Positions 10,868-23,937 of a stretch of 64,000 nt of DNA are shown here, one piece after another. The notes under the pieces were generated by a model that saw only the letters and a list, made by a program, of their open reading frames with translations, ran no database searches and was not told where the DNA came from. Position numbers and translations under genes: made by a program. Location: positions 42,588-106,587 of the forward strand of contig NXFV01001126.1 of NCBI GenBank assembly GCA_002803225.1, read 5' to 3'. Source of the DNA: Gamarada debralockiae (taxonomy: Eukaryota > Ascomycota > Leotiomycetes > Helotiales > Hyphodiscaceae). Numbering within the stretch: the first letter of the stretch is position 1; every line of letters starts with the position of its first letter.

Positions 10868-13800
10868 GGGATTGCGGGGTTTCTCTGTGCGTTAGGCGTC
10901 TGGTTGCGTTCCCTCACCCGCAGTCTTCTCGATCATAATTTCTGCAGTACTCCCAGCATTAGCAGCAGGCGTTTATATATTACGCTCCTCTACAGTTGAG
11001 CATTGCAATGAATAACAATATTTCCTCAAAGTTCGGACTGGCAATGTTTCTCTGTGTCGAGAAGTTTGTCTGTCAGAACTCATTCGTCGGAGCGTCGAAT
11101 CTGTGATTGGAAAGGGGAAGCAACCCCGCCGGAGTCGGTGCCGAAGGGGGGACCAAAGAATGGTCCAAGAGTTTGGAGCAAGCTAGGACACCCCCGGTGA
11201 GGATCAGACCCAATGGGTCAGCCAAGCGTCCAGGTCACCGAATACAACATTTTCAGCTCCAAATTTCCCATTGCGCATGAACCACGAGGAATCAGAATAA
11301 GATCCCAAACACCCCAATAAGCCCACGTTTTGTTGTTGCGCAAGAAAATTGCAGCGATGGAATCACAAAAATGACCAATATGCGCACGGTTAATTAGAAC
11401 CAACATTAATTCAAGCTTGTCTAGGGACCTAAGCCTTCCACATAAATGCCGGTGATGGCGTGGTCAATATTTTACGACGAAGGCTCTAGTCCTGAATCCT
11501 TCGTTTTCATAGCCTCACAGTAAAGTGTCGCTCCATTCTTGCAGGACATGGCCAGGCTTTCTGATTTCAACCATGCTCGTTGCTTGGAGATCTACATTGT
11601 TTCAAATCCTTACATCTTTGAATCTTGATTAAAATCCTACAGATCTATCTCGGGATACTTGGATTTATGCAGCGAGGATCCTACCAACGCTGGCTGGAAA
11701 CTGGAGACTCAAGAAGCCTCGCCCAGCCTCGCTAGGAATATCGACCCCACGTTTTCGGTAGCTTGAGACTCATCCGGGATTTGAGGACCTGTGTTTTAGA
11801 AATCCGATTCGGGATTTGAACGATTACGGGTGCAAAGTGACATGTATAAATACCTCCATAAAGCCAGATCTGCCTCAATGGAGGCGAATTCAAATGAGTA
11901 GTCAGGGATTGAATCACATCAGGTACATCTAATTTATGAAGACCTGAGGGGTTTCTTCAATGGTAGTAAAGATAGATTGAATTATTTCATGATGCCTGGA
12001 GACGGGGGAATGTTTTACGTGAAAAAACATCAAACATGAAAGCAAAAGTCCTGAACACAGCCAGGCCTTAAATGAGACCAGGAGGCTTGGGAGCGATTAC
12101 GTCTGATCTCTTGAGGTGCCAGGGATTTAAGCGCTGTCGCAGGCATGTAGAGGCCGTACTCCCGGTGACCTCGAGGAGGGGGAGGGACAGGGGCTTAGGG
12201 GCTTAGGGGCTTGTGTGAGCTGCAGAGTGATGAGAATCGTGCGTGCAGCTGGGATGCCAAAGCAATCTCCAAGTATTCAGGTACGTTGCCCCGGTACATC
12301 ATTTAGAATTTCGTTTGCCGCAGAACAAAGTATCGAGAAATGATAGTAGGGAAGGTCATCAGCGTAAATTACTGATATTGCAACACAAATGTCATTATTT
12401 TTCGCTTCCAATGATCACAATTGTACAAGTATTTGCACTAATATTTCATCGCACATTTACTAGTGACCCAACATCGTGGGCTCAATGTTGTTGTCAAAAG
12501 TCCGTCATCAGAAAGTTCGGGAAAAGCTATCAAAGATCACCGGTTTTAAGGACTAGAAGATGGCGCTTTCCAGATGGAAAGATACGATTGGGCTTGTCAA
12601 CGGATCAGCCCCATCTATCGCATCGCCCTATGGAGCTTGTATGGGTTCAGCATCGGTTCCAAGACCCAAAGAAATGCTGCGGCAAAATCTACCCCATTCG
12701 ACAATTTTCAACGTCGATCCGTACTTTCAAAATCTCTGCACAAAATCTCGGAATCGTTCATGGTCATTGTCCTGGTCATTTGTCATGGTCACGCCATGTG
12801 GGTTAAATTGTCCCTGATGCAGTAGTGAACAATTTCAGCATCAACCCCACCATGATCATCTCGGTATGGATGAGGAGATATGAAATTGCGAATATGATAT
12901 CAAATTTCAAATTTCAAGGCATTTGTTCAGCTTGGTGCGGAGTTAGGGGGTGGGTAATAAGGTACCTTGCGGAGGAGATACTCTACGGATGTACCCGAGT
13001 ATTGAAGCAGCGATTTAATAATATGGTCAAAGTCTAGCAAAATCAGGCACCCGGGTACCTGAGCACAGCAGTGGACCCTCATCCTCGGCCCCGAGTATAT
13101 TGCGAGCATGATGTAAGGCTGGCCGACCAAGACCCAACTCGGATCGAATTATGGAAAACCATTTCAAAGGTTCGCGGATGGTAGATACAATACAATCAGA
13201 TGGCTAGCCAGTGCTTTACAAGTATTGGCAGCCGCTGGATAGGAGGCCAGACCCGGCGATCTTAATGTTGGATTCGAGTTCCAAGACCGCATTTTTAACT
13301 GTTTGTTCAAGTACCGACGATCAATTTGGCATAAAGACCAAAATGGGTTTGGACTGTTGGAATAACAAATAATTTTGGAAATCTTAGCTTCTGAGTCATG
13401 GTCATCATCAGAGGTGACGCGAAAGTATACGGATCAACACACGTTTCTTCGAATAACCTGCGCTAGTGAGGCTGTGCGTTGTGTTCGGACTTCTACGCGA
13501 TCCAACCTATCCCTTCAGCGGTTATTTCAAACTTTGAGATCTTCCGGGGGCGGAGGCATCGCGTGTAAATTTTTTACGACAACGTGCCAATACCCTAACT
13601 AACGGCCTAGCTCGCGCTTTTTGGATTTCGCAGGTTTTGGACTCTTCACGGAAGCCACGCAAAAAAACAAAAACACCACACCCGCACCATGTACTCACTA
13701 CCGAATAGTAGTTCGATCCCATGTATCCTTACATCTGAACAAATGCCAGGCTACTCATGTACTATACTTTCACTGGAAGAGGTAAGCCAAAAGCGGTATT

Positions 13801-14854
13801 ATTACTCTCGTTGCGGAGGTAAACCACCCCGTTCCTCGCCCATCTCCCTGACTCTCTGACCCGCACTCACACACCGCAAGCCCCATATTTATTCCCAAGT
13901 TAGTTCTCCTAAGCACCTTAAAGCCCGTTCAAATTAAGCAACTACCAGAGCTACCTTACCTTCCAGGTCTAGTTACTTCTGGCCTTGTCGATAACTGAGG
14001 AAAATGTACTCGATACTTTGCAACATGTCCAACAAGACCTCCTCCCCGGTCCCTTTCCCCTGTTCATATCACCCCCAGCCAGTCAGCAGCCTCTCTTCCA
14101 CTCAAAGCTCTTGGCTGCTTTGGTCCCCGTCCACCTGGAACAGTCATCCGAGCAACCATATGCCAGCCTGCTCATCAGCAGTGGTGCCAGTAGCCAGTGG
14201 TCCATGCTCCCAACCCGTTCCACGCCACCATTAACGAACCGGTCCTCCTCATGGCATGAACCCTGCCAGAGAACACTTCTGGTACCTTTGCATCGGGTTT
14301 TCCCACTAAGGCTCTTGACCTGCAGTCCTGCAGCCTGAACGGTCATTTGGACCTGTGCAAGGGTGGCTTGCCTTTTACCTACAGGTCCCACCTTCCCTTG
14401 ATCTTCCTGAAAAGTCAAGCCCCCTTCGTCCTCTAGCACTGCCGGGACGAACTGAATTTACATTAGGCCCAATCTGTTTACATCTCGTTGCTCCATACTT
14501 TAGAGACCCTCATCGCCTCTTCCTGCAAACAGGACTGCCTCTCAAATCCACATCGACCCTGTGAACTATTATTACTCTGTTGGAACTCAGATCCATCACG
14601 GCGTAGGACGCTCGTTGGAATCTCCCGGACTTCTGGCTCTTTAAAAGTGCCTCAACCCTCCTCCTCCCGCTTAATGTATCTTCTCATATGAGGTCACCAA
14701 TCAGGCTGCTACTCCGAGAAGATTCACCACGTACCTCGTACTTGTCGATAAAGCCGTTGGATTTCGCAGCCTAGCCCCCAACCTTACGACTAGTCATCTC
14801 TGGTCCCTTCTTCCCTCGTACCTTATTTTATTTTTCTTCTCTATTCTTATCAAG
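10868..14854. other. Gene-poor interval and long leader of the C2H2 regulator
   Basis: About 4 kb without a recognisable protein. 10868 to about 13700 carries only short overlapping frames on both strands. From about 13800 the plus strand becomes pyrimidine-rich, with CT tracts ending in a T-rich run just before the ATG at 14855. That looks like a long transcribed leader with several upstream ATGs (for example 13985, 14004, 14355). A short GGGCTTAG repeat lies at 12191-12213. I see no transposon end or tRNA. Confidence 0.5.
12191..12213 (+). repeat. Short tandem repeat, GGGCTTAG x about 2.9
   Basis: The octamer GGGCTTAG occurs twice in full and once nearly complete, head to tail. It is a simple microsatellite-like repeat in non-coding DNA with no evident function. 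Confidence 0.8.
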
Positions 14855-16263
14855 ATGGAGTTGACCCCACAATCCCGCTCACCTACATCACCATACCGAT
14901 ATACTTCAAACCCTCAGCCGCTCTATGAATATCCGTCACCAGCCCAGAGTGACTCACGATATCGTTCAACAGATTCTTTACAGGGCCTTGGACTCTATTC
15001 ATGTCCAATGTCAGGATCCACTGTGGAAGAAGGTGGCTCGGTGACCCAGTCATCCTCAGCCACCAACAATTGGCCAACTACCGGCACTCTACTACAACGC
15101 ACTGCATCAAGATCTACTCAATCTACCCCCAACATCCTCTCAGCAGAGTATGATCCTTTTGCTCCATTCCATCCGGCAGTATCAGCTCCTTATAGCCATG
15201 ATATATACACCACGCAGGCCGCAGAAGTTGCCGTGCTTCCTGCTTCTCCAGTACCTTCGGGCAATACATCACAACGTTCATCATTCTCTTCTGCTCCCGC
15301 CTCAGAGATATTCACCCAAGCGGGATCCATTCAATCTTACACTCCACGCATCAAGATGGAAGACCACGCGGACTATGTCACTGACCCCGACGGCATGATG
15401 TTGAGCTCACCCGAACTGAGCCATAGTCTTCTCGTCACCTCAGCCAGTTCGTACCCCGGAAGTCTTGAAGCAACCTTCTATCAGGATCAGAGCCCTTTGG
15501 CATGGCCAAAGGTAGACTACGGCGCTGCTCACGACCTTCCTTCCATCTCAAGCTTGCCAATCCCATCGTATGGCAGGCATTCTGAAAGCCAGGATCGAGT
15601 CGCACCTCATGAGCAACGAAAGACTCCTAGCACGATAGCACGGACGAGGCAACCTCGAAAGCTCACCACTAAGGAAGATGCAAACTTCCAATGCAACGTT
15701 AAAGGATGTGGCAAGCTCTTTGGCCGAAGCTACAACTTCAAAGCTCACATGGAGACTCATGATACGAGCCGAGAGTACCCATTCCCATGTCAAATGCAGG
15801 ACTGTACCAAGAAGTTTGTGAGGAAAACGGACTTGCAGAGGCACCACCAGAGCGTTCACATGAAGCAACGGAATCACCGATGCGACTACTGCGGTAGGTA
15901 CTTTGCCCGAAAGGATACACTCCGAAGGTAAGTCAAGTTCTCTATATACAGAGTCATTACATGCTAATAATAAACAGGCACATGGAGGACGGCTGCTCGA
16001 AGCGCTTCGACATCGAAACGGTCGATTTCAGGCCTCAGAACTACAGCAATGGAGATGCAATGAAAGCTGCTGCGTCTCGCTCCACCGACAATCAGTCAAG
16101 ACAGCCGTCGTACAGTTCATCAGTTCATTATTCTCCACCTCCAGGAAGTTCAACAAGTCAAGGCGCGCATGACAGTCCTCTCACGTCAGCCCATGGTGCC
16201 TTTTTAGAGAGGCAAGACTACCTCACAGGAGACAACACGCAAGATCCAGTCTGGTCCAGTTGA
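14855..16263 (+). CDS. C2H2 zinc-finger transcription factor
   Basis: A probable nuclear DNA-binding regulator. Two exons (14855-15927, 15978-16263) give 453 codons, 452 residues. Residues 1-270 are low-complexity and rich in Ser, Pro, Thr, Tyr and Gln, like an activation region. Three zinc fingers follow from about residue 278: FQCNVKGCGKLFGRSYNFKAH..H, FPCQMQDCTKKFVRKTDLQRH..H, and HRCDYCGRYFARKDTLRRH split by the intron (CGA AG|G CAC). The third finger ends HMEDGC, so its last ligand is Cys, not His: either a variant or degenerate finger. A disordered Ser-rich tail follows. The fingers resemble those of fungal developmental and stress regulators, but I cannot assign an ortholog. The very long pyrimidine-rich leader with upstream ATGs suggests translational control, which is an inference. 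Confidence 0.9.
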
Positions 16264-19200
16264 TTGGAAAAGAATGCGACATGCGCGTAACTGGGAGATT
16301 TCATGTACAAAATTCCCAAGAAAGCTTTGACGTACAGCAGCCTTCATGCAGTCAGCTCCTGCCGGGATATTTTTGTGCAGCATATTTGGAGAAATTGGGG
16401 GCGGATTATGGTTGCACAGATAGATCAGCTGTGAGGTATCGGAGATACCAGGCACAGTGATCCGATTCGGTATCATTCTGGAGCATTCTTTTGATATAAA
16501 AATGTGGTCAAAGAGACAATTGTACAGGGGGCGGGCAGCATTCAGGGTGTTCTTGGCGTCGGGTTTCCTTGTCAGAATACCATCTATCGCAGACAGACAG
16601 TGTACGAATATTTGATGGCCGGTAGGGGCTTTGCAGGCAGCATCCAACAGGAAATAATTCATCGCGAAATGGTTGGCTGACTTGCAAGGGTGCATACTGA
16701 TAAGAAAAATATCGGGAAACACTTCTTGTGCGTTAGGCAACAAATAAAATCTAGACGCTTGTGCAAATTTGCAAGAATGGAAAGCATATCACGAACAGGC
16801 CAATGAAATGTTGAGTTATGCGGCAATAGCGTAATGCTTGTATGCATTCTCCGGCGCTGAAGAACCACTGAAAATACAGCGAAAGCGAGACAAGGCATAG
16901 CCAGCGTCTATTTCGCGCTACTCATGCGGTAAGAAGTAAGAAGGAGGAATGATTCCTCCGGTCAGGAGGCCTTGTGAAAGCTTGTGATTTCAATCAGACC
17001 GAGTGCGAAGTGGAGACTTGAGGGAGAAAGCGAGAGATCCAAAGCAGCAGACATTTCGTATGACGAGTTAGTGTGGATGTATATGTACGTAAAATACTAA
17101 TACATCTTTCTGCTGGGAATGGCGGATGGGGATTGGAGGCTAGGGCGCCCAGGCACACAGCCAAGCCACCCAAAGACCCAATCCCAGGAGCTCAAGGCTT
17201 GAATGGGCTGCACCCGTTGTCAAAATGTCCCGCACAGACATCCAGGCTGGCACTGGCGAGACGTAGGTCGACGTTAGGATGGTATTGGAGGAAGAGTCCC
17301 CAGTGGCTCAATTACGCAGGGAGGATTCAAATCCCTGCACAACGATGGGCCGTCAGTGCTTGCTGGCCTTCGTTTAACCAAACAGGTTAGTGTTACGAGC
17401 GGTAAATAGGAGGTACAAGGATTTAACCGCGCGCGTTTCAGAGATGCGAAGTGGATGAGGCTAAGCAGGGAGATTGCGGATAAGGGGGAAGAGAAGAGAT
17501 GGAAAAGAAGGCTGGCATGGGGTGCCTGTCCATCCTTTGTTAGTTTTCTACTGTATTTAGAAGGACGAGAAGTTGATATCTCTAACTCCGTCTTTGTCCG
17601 TTCTGCTGTAGAATCCCTAGTTTACCGGGAGATGACCTCAACTGCTCTTCGACTTCGAAAGTTCCTCAGGTGTCAACTTTCAGTCGTACATCTGGGGCAC
17701 ACAACAGCGACAGGGGGCGGGTGTCTCAAAACTGAGTGCGGATTGCAGGAGAGATTCCCAGATTCACGATGTTGCTATGCACAGAAGGTGAAGAAGAATG
17801 TAAAGAAGGCCGCCCCCTGTTCCGTACATGCGCCAATCTCCCAACCCCGGATCCTTATCGAAGCCATATTTGACGAAATAGTGAATTCCAAATCACGATT
17901 CCAAATAATTTCATGGCTTTTATGGTATAGTACAGTCACTTAGGGTTTAGAAGGGATTTTTACCCTGTGAGAATCAAAAATGGACCTGACTTTCCTCGAT
18001 TAAGCTGTTTCCGGGCCTCTCAGCCCACTGGAGGCTTGTTTCCGCACATTAATGGTAAGTGGCTGTAGCTCGGTACTGCAATATTGATGTCAGAAACGGG
18101 AGGGCTTCCGTGCGCAGTGGGGAATCAGACGATGCTTAAAATGATTTGACATGTGACCAATCAGCAGCGGCTATTCGTAAAGCTGTCCAACAGCTCCAAC
18201 GCTCCAACAGCTCTAGCTCCACTCTTAAGGTCCCAGGCCTGTGAGTTTGCTAAGACCTCATTGCCGGATTATTTATGCGCACAATCCAAATGGGGGAACT
18301 ATGATGAGATGACATTCATATTCAGATTTAGCTTTACTCGCTATCGCTCCGCTCTCGTTTCTTCCTAGCCCTGGCAATAATAACAATCCCATTGTGGTGG
18401 TCCAACATTTTGCTTATCGTATACTGTGGCCTCTCACCATTGAGGGCCGCCCCTCGGCCGAGAAGATAAAGGGGCGTTATCGTTATTTTAAAGCTGCAAA
18501 GTGTTGCTACTTTAACGACATGCAGCTCGGTCCCGACAAAATACGAGAAGCGCGATGACCAGCCGTGGCCTCTGACCCTATGCGATGTATGCAATGCCAC
18601 CGCGGGACAAAACTCAAACGACGCGTCTCCCGAAAATCTAAAAAATGACGATAAATACCCGAGCAAGCAAATCAGCTTCAAAGATATTTTGAAATTCGAA
18701 TAATCCAGTACGTCAAAACCCAACTTTCGAGTGCCTTCAAAGATTCAGCCCCTTTTCATTTCGGGCTTAGCCTCCTCCGCGATTGGCTTGATGCTGGCGT
18801 TCAGCCATCCGTCCCAGATCGATTGAAAGGATTCAGGTTGCGGCAGTGAGGGCCCCAACAATCGTGTTTCATCATTGACTCAGCCATTGTTCCTCTTTAT
18901 CTACCGTACAGTAGCGTCAGAGTATCACATACAACCCAAACACCCTATGGCTTCACATCTTGGTGGCAATGGACAAATCCGGCGTCCCCTATCGTCATCA
19001 CAGCAAACCAGTTCAATCGATTGCAGAGAAGTTTACTTGCAGACCTGTATTCTTACCATTATCTTTACCTGTTTGCTGCTGGTGCAACGCCATATCTTTA
19101 TCTATTACCAAGTCCCGAACGATCTCTCAGGCAGCCCTATGACTTTTGTTCGACGTCCCGTTCCGCGGGCACAGCAAGGTTGTGCACAGTGCATTTATGG

Positions 19201-22200
19201 AGACTAGTGTCTAGCCTTTACGAGGAAACCAACATGAGTGGCCAAAACCTTCGGCGGCTGGAAGATTGCTGTGAATGGATGTTGCGGTAAGTTTTCCCAC
19301 TTTCTCACTGCAGCAACACATTTACGCGGCTCCCTCGCGTAGGTGCATACTCGCAGGCGCTTAAAGTCGCCTTCGTGATATGCTCATCGTAAGTCTCTCT
19401 ACACCCCCCAACAATTGAGGGACCATTCAGGAATCGACAGTATCGATCTCACGAAGCACAGATGATAGATGGCGAAGCTTGGGTCGTTACTGGTGCATTT
19501 AAAATCGTGTGAAGGAGCCCAAGGCGTCTTTGCACGCCATTCCGAAAGCCGTGTCCAGTCAATCCCGCCAAAATTCTGTGCCTCTTCTGTACTTCAGGGA
19601 TGTCTGCCTTGGGAGGGGTTGAAGAACCTTCTCCTGGCATGGTGACAAGCCAGTGGTGAACAAGGAGTCGCACACTCTTCGCAGCCATCCCAGACCATCA
19701 GACGTATGCCAGTGGCTCGCTCTACTTTCTCTCTGAGTTCTCGCCATCCAACATTAAAAGCAGGTTTCCGGGGAGCAAGCAATCCCAAGTGGAAAATACG
19801 TTAGTTGGGAACTCAGCAGCCATCCCACCGTGACCGGTTCATGGCTTGAGATCTGCCTCGCCGCAGCATGGCACTCGTCATCAACATCTGGCCTTCTCCG
19901 CACCTGAATCTGTGCAGTTGGCTTGGTCTGCATCCCCCACCAATACCAACCCGGCAAATATCGGTCCGCTATTCCCCAGAATTGCTCGAGGGGGGTCGGT
20001 AGAGTGAGGTCTCCCAGATTGAGCGAATATTTTGCGTCCCTGTGGGTCGTCTTCGCTCATCTGACTGTCTAGGGTGCCGCCACCAACATGCACAGCGACC
20101 TGTCCAACACTCGCAGTGGTCTCATATCTGCAGCCTAAAACTGGAGATTGACACTCGGCCACTCAGTGACTCTACGCTTTCGGTCTTCTCTGTTCTGCGG
20201 GCTGGTTTTCTTGCATTTGGCTGGCCCATAGATCAATCTAAGTTTTCCCTTCTCGTCCAGATGCCCGATGCCCAAGCCCCAAAAACTCTCGAATACCGGT
20301 TGAAAGCCGTTGGGCGGATCGAGATAGGTTCTTGGTCGAGGCACTGCAGACTGATTGCGTTGTTGGAACTATCCAACAACTAGGCCACAGCTGCTATATG
20401 CCGTTCTTGATAGAACCAGGTGCATTTTAAATGACGTTCTCGCGGATTTTGTCCGGGCGGGGTCTTTTGGAAGTACGGAAAGCACGGATCTGTGACATCC
20501 TCTAGGCTTTCAAGCACCTCATCCCTCAGGGGCTTTTCCCATTGTACTGCTGGTTTGGTAACGGAAGCAATTAGTTCTTCCGAGGCGGAATCTTCTGTAA
20601 CTGCATCGTATTCCTACAACCACTCAAACTTCAAGCCCCTTTAGCCATGCATAGCCATTAAGATATTTTCAGCACAGTCCAAGCAAAGCAATGCCTCCCG
20701 TAGGCTTTGAGAAGACCCGGAAAATGCCACACAAATGGTCGAGGAGAACAGCCTCTCCCAAGACAGGAAGTGTGGTGACAGGGCAGATGGTGATCAATTA
20801 ACAAGACCCAAGTAGAGAGGTACCACAGAGCAATCTGATGGCACTCATTGTGTACGAAGAATCCCAATACCTAGCGGACAGGTCTAGGATTTACGCCGCT
20901 TTCTGATCCAGACGCAGGTCCATGGCACCTTCATTCTGTATTTGAAGCGTTCGCTTCCACAGCTACAGTAACGACAAGTTTGACAGGATGTAGCTGTTCT
21001 CCTCTGTCAGCAACATTCAGCCAGCTTCCCGCTCTCAAACCTACAGATAATTGCTGTTCTGCACTGCTTTCCTTTCCATCGTTCAACAAAATCTCCATCA
21101 ACGCCCAAAAGTTTGCACTGATCTGTCGTCGTGAGAATGCGCCACAGTCGCAGACGATGATTGACGACCCCTAGCGATTTCCTCTTCGCATCCTCCAACA
21201 AAAACAAACCTCAAATTCCGAAACACAATAAAAGGGCCGATTCCCACCAGTCCCTGGGACTATAAAGCTTGGCTTAGCCTCCAGCATTCGCTTTGCAACG
21301 CGTCCGTTCTGCGGATAAAGATTATGGCGTGGGCATTAGCTCGGACAAACGGGGCGAATCCTTCTTCAACTCAGGCTGATCGGATAAGCATAAATGGCTT
21401 GACAACTTTGCTGAGGGCTACAATGAGAAGTTCCTTTGGCTTTGAACATTCATTATTATTGCGGCGCACCGATGGGGGTTTCGCATGGAATTTCCTGTTG
21501 CTGCGGCGGGATGTGTGGAAGGTCGATGGTGACTCGAAACGGAGACCTTTGCCCTGGCATCCTCAACACGAGTGATGGGCTCTATAAAACAGCATTATGC
21601 GTCGAATTACGACAGTTCGTGTGGAAGATTGTTCGGGCCGATGGCCAAAGGCGCAACAACCATATCTCGAGTCTGATGCACCGAACGTCACCAGTCCCAG
21701 CCCAGAGTTGTGGCTTTACGAAGTCTCTTGACGGCTTGTGAGAATCGGAAATTCTGTTTCCCAAGGCGGCAGGACTGCATAGGAGCAAATAGGATCGCAG
21801 GCTCGACTCTGCGCCTCTCCCGTATGCGCAAACCCAAGCTGCGGCATGGAGAGCTCGTATATCCCATTTGGGGTCTGAATTTCCATTTCAAGAACGTCAA
21901 TCGGTGACATGGGACCCAGCTAGATGTCAAGTTGGCATCCAAGCCCTGCCAAGTGCGGCAGGGAGGGCATCGTTGATTGCCAAGGACGACTGAGCCCATC
22001 GATTGTCAAATGCCGACCTCATGTACAGGTACAACAACAACAAGTACCCCGGATCAAGGGATTTGATGAAATCAATGGTATAATGAATCACCTCCTGGAA
22101 GTTAGTCACTGCCGAGGTGGCAGGTGATTATGGCGATACTCAGCTTTAATTTGGTAAAGGGGATACGTAGAAAGGTACACCCAGCCACTGCCCTCAGGAG

Positions 22201-22338
22201 GCATATCCGCTGCGTTCGCTCCCAGCTCGCTCAATCGCTGGAATATCCCTTCAACAGATATCATATTAACCGATTCGTCTCCATGTCTCCGTGTGAAGCA
22301 ATAGACGATATTGTACAGCCCACAATCACCAAACCGTC
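16264..22338. other. 6-kb gene-poor region
   Basis: No frame of notable length or recognisable domain on either strand. Base composition is not extremely AT-rich, so it does not look like a heavily RIP-mutated transposon. Short frames around 19450-20380 and 21300-22300 overlap on both strands and do not chain into a gene through plausible splice sites. It may contain non-coding transcripts, decayed genes or lineage-specific small genes that I cannot recognise. Confidence 0.45.
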
Positions 22339-23433
22339 CTACAGAAGCGCCTTCCAACCTCCAGTCGTCGGCTTCTCCAAGCCAAGATGTGCAGTAACCT
22401 GGCCCAGATGATCCACACCCCAGAACGTCTCTGTCTCGCCCTTCGAGTTTGTAGCCACGAACCATGGCAGTCCAAAGGCACCATCCGCTAGCGCCAGGTC
22501 TGTGTTCTTGCCCAAAACCTCCTTTCCTTCCTTGCCAGTCATCTCCATCACTGCCACAATAATCAGCGCTTTTCTTCCCTCTCATCATGAACCATCACTC
22601 GCCTTTCCCAGCTTCCTCCTTGCCCAAAACATCACTCAGTACCTCGGCCAGCACCTCCTTCTCGTTTGTCTTCTTGTGCTCAACCCAGAAGGCATTGTAC
22701 AAGGCATCCAAGCACTTAATCAGCGGTTTCTGTCCCTCCTCTCCAGGATGCAGAACTGTGAGGGCACAAAGGGCTCGCATGATCGTTAATGTCATGGGTG
22801 GGAAGCCCTCTGGATGTCAAAAGCTTGGAGTCAGTATTACCCAGTAAGGTAGAATTTGGAGTCGTGACAATGTCTCATGAGTCATCCGCTTTCAAGACAT
22901 TGTCTACAGAGTTTAAAACTCTCGAGACATCCGAAATAGGACATCGAGCTCGAGAAATTGCACGCACCTGGCATTTTCTCCTTCATGGGGACGTTGAATG
23001 CCTTGGCCCAGCGTATACGTTCGACTTCGACCCATTTGTCTTTGTCTGTTGATGTTCAGTTAGCATGTGATTATGAGTATCGTTGGCGGAGAAAGTTCGA
23101 GGGACGGAAAGGGGGTGAGAAGTGAATCGAAGCAGCTTACTCTTGATATTAATCGGCGCTATATTTCCACAAGCTTTCATGACACCCCCAAGAAAGATAG
23201 GGACATAGGTGATCTCGCATTTCGAAAACACAGGATCATTCTGTTCGTCGCAAATCAGCACCTAATCCAGCCTTTCCCTTTGCTCCTCCCAATCCCCATT
23301 TCCGTTCCTATCCCCACTTTCCCGCATCCAATCGTCAAGGTCAATAGGGAGGATGTACCCGCAAGATGTAGTAAGCCTCGTACGCAAACGGACTGACCGT
23401 ATCCACATACAGCTTGAGTTTCGTAGGAGCCAT
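22339..23433 (-). CDS. Kappa-class glutathione S-transferase / DsbA-family thioredoxin-fold protein
   Basis: A DsbA-like oxidoreductase of the GST-kappa/HCCA-isomerase family, usually mitochondrial or peroxisomal, conjugating or isomerising via glutathione. Five exons (23433-23359, 23240-23141, 23045-22968, 22809-22603, 22550-22339) give 224 codons, 223 residues, normal for the family. The N-terminus MAPTKLKLYVDTVSPFAYEA has the conserved D-x-x-SPF-x-Y active-site region, with Ser replacing the DsbA cysteine. KWVEVERIRWAKAFNVPM and GAFGLPWFV are the expected interior motifs, with a cis-Pro in GLPWFV. Intron 4 appears to start with GC (AAAG|GCGAGT). Only this donor keeps the frame GK-VMEMTGKEG. 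About 500 bp without a gene separate the start from the DDHD gene's stop at 23938. The substrate is unknown. Confidence 0.9.
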
Positions 23434-23937
23434 TCTCGCAATCGCCGATTTTATAATCATTAAGCGCCTGCAGGTGTTTGTACGTCGTGATCCGTCAGTA
23501 ATCAATAAGCAGGGACAAGGTTGAGGGGCTAGCGGTTGAGAAACGTGGGGTTCGCGCGGGCCGAGGTTGGCGGTCGCATCAAAGTGGACCTTTCCATCAT
23601 GCGGGGAATAGGAGCTACAGAGACTAGCCAATGGTTGGGCTCCGATTTTCTTGCACCACAAGGCACAAGCATTCAAGAGAGAGTGGAAAGCAGAGGAGGC
23701 AATTTGTGAGATGTAATCATGCTTCTTCGTTATTCTACTTCTAAGGGGTATCATAGGTCTGTCTACAATTCTTGCGCCAACTCGAGGAGAATCACGTTCT
23801 GTCAGTCTCATTCATCGAACAATCTACCATTATCTCAACCTGCATGGATCGCATCCAAACTCCTTCAGGAGTCTCTCATTCTGCCATATTCCCAGCCAAA
23901 TGTCTCCCTTGAGCGCCCATGAAACAGAACCCACGCT

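Noticed and set aside
12191..12213. Telomere-like TTAGGGG inside the short repeat
   Set aside because: The unit is GGGCTTAG, not TTAGGG, with fewer than three copies; it is a simple microsatellite.
17280..17380. tRNA-like T-arm (GGATTCAAATCC within a 7-bp stem)
   Set aside because: The loop position of TTC is wrong, the inner pair is missing, and no D-arm, anticodon arm or acceptor partner can be folded around it.
19449..20383. Chain of overlapping 60-113-codon frames
   Set aside because: They overlap on both strands in this GC-balanced tract and no splice combination gives a recognisable protein.
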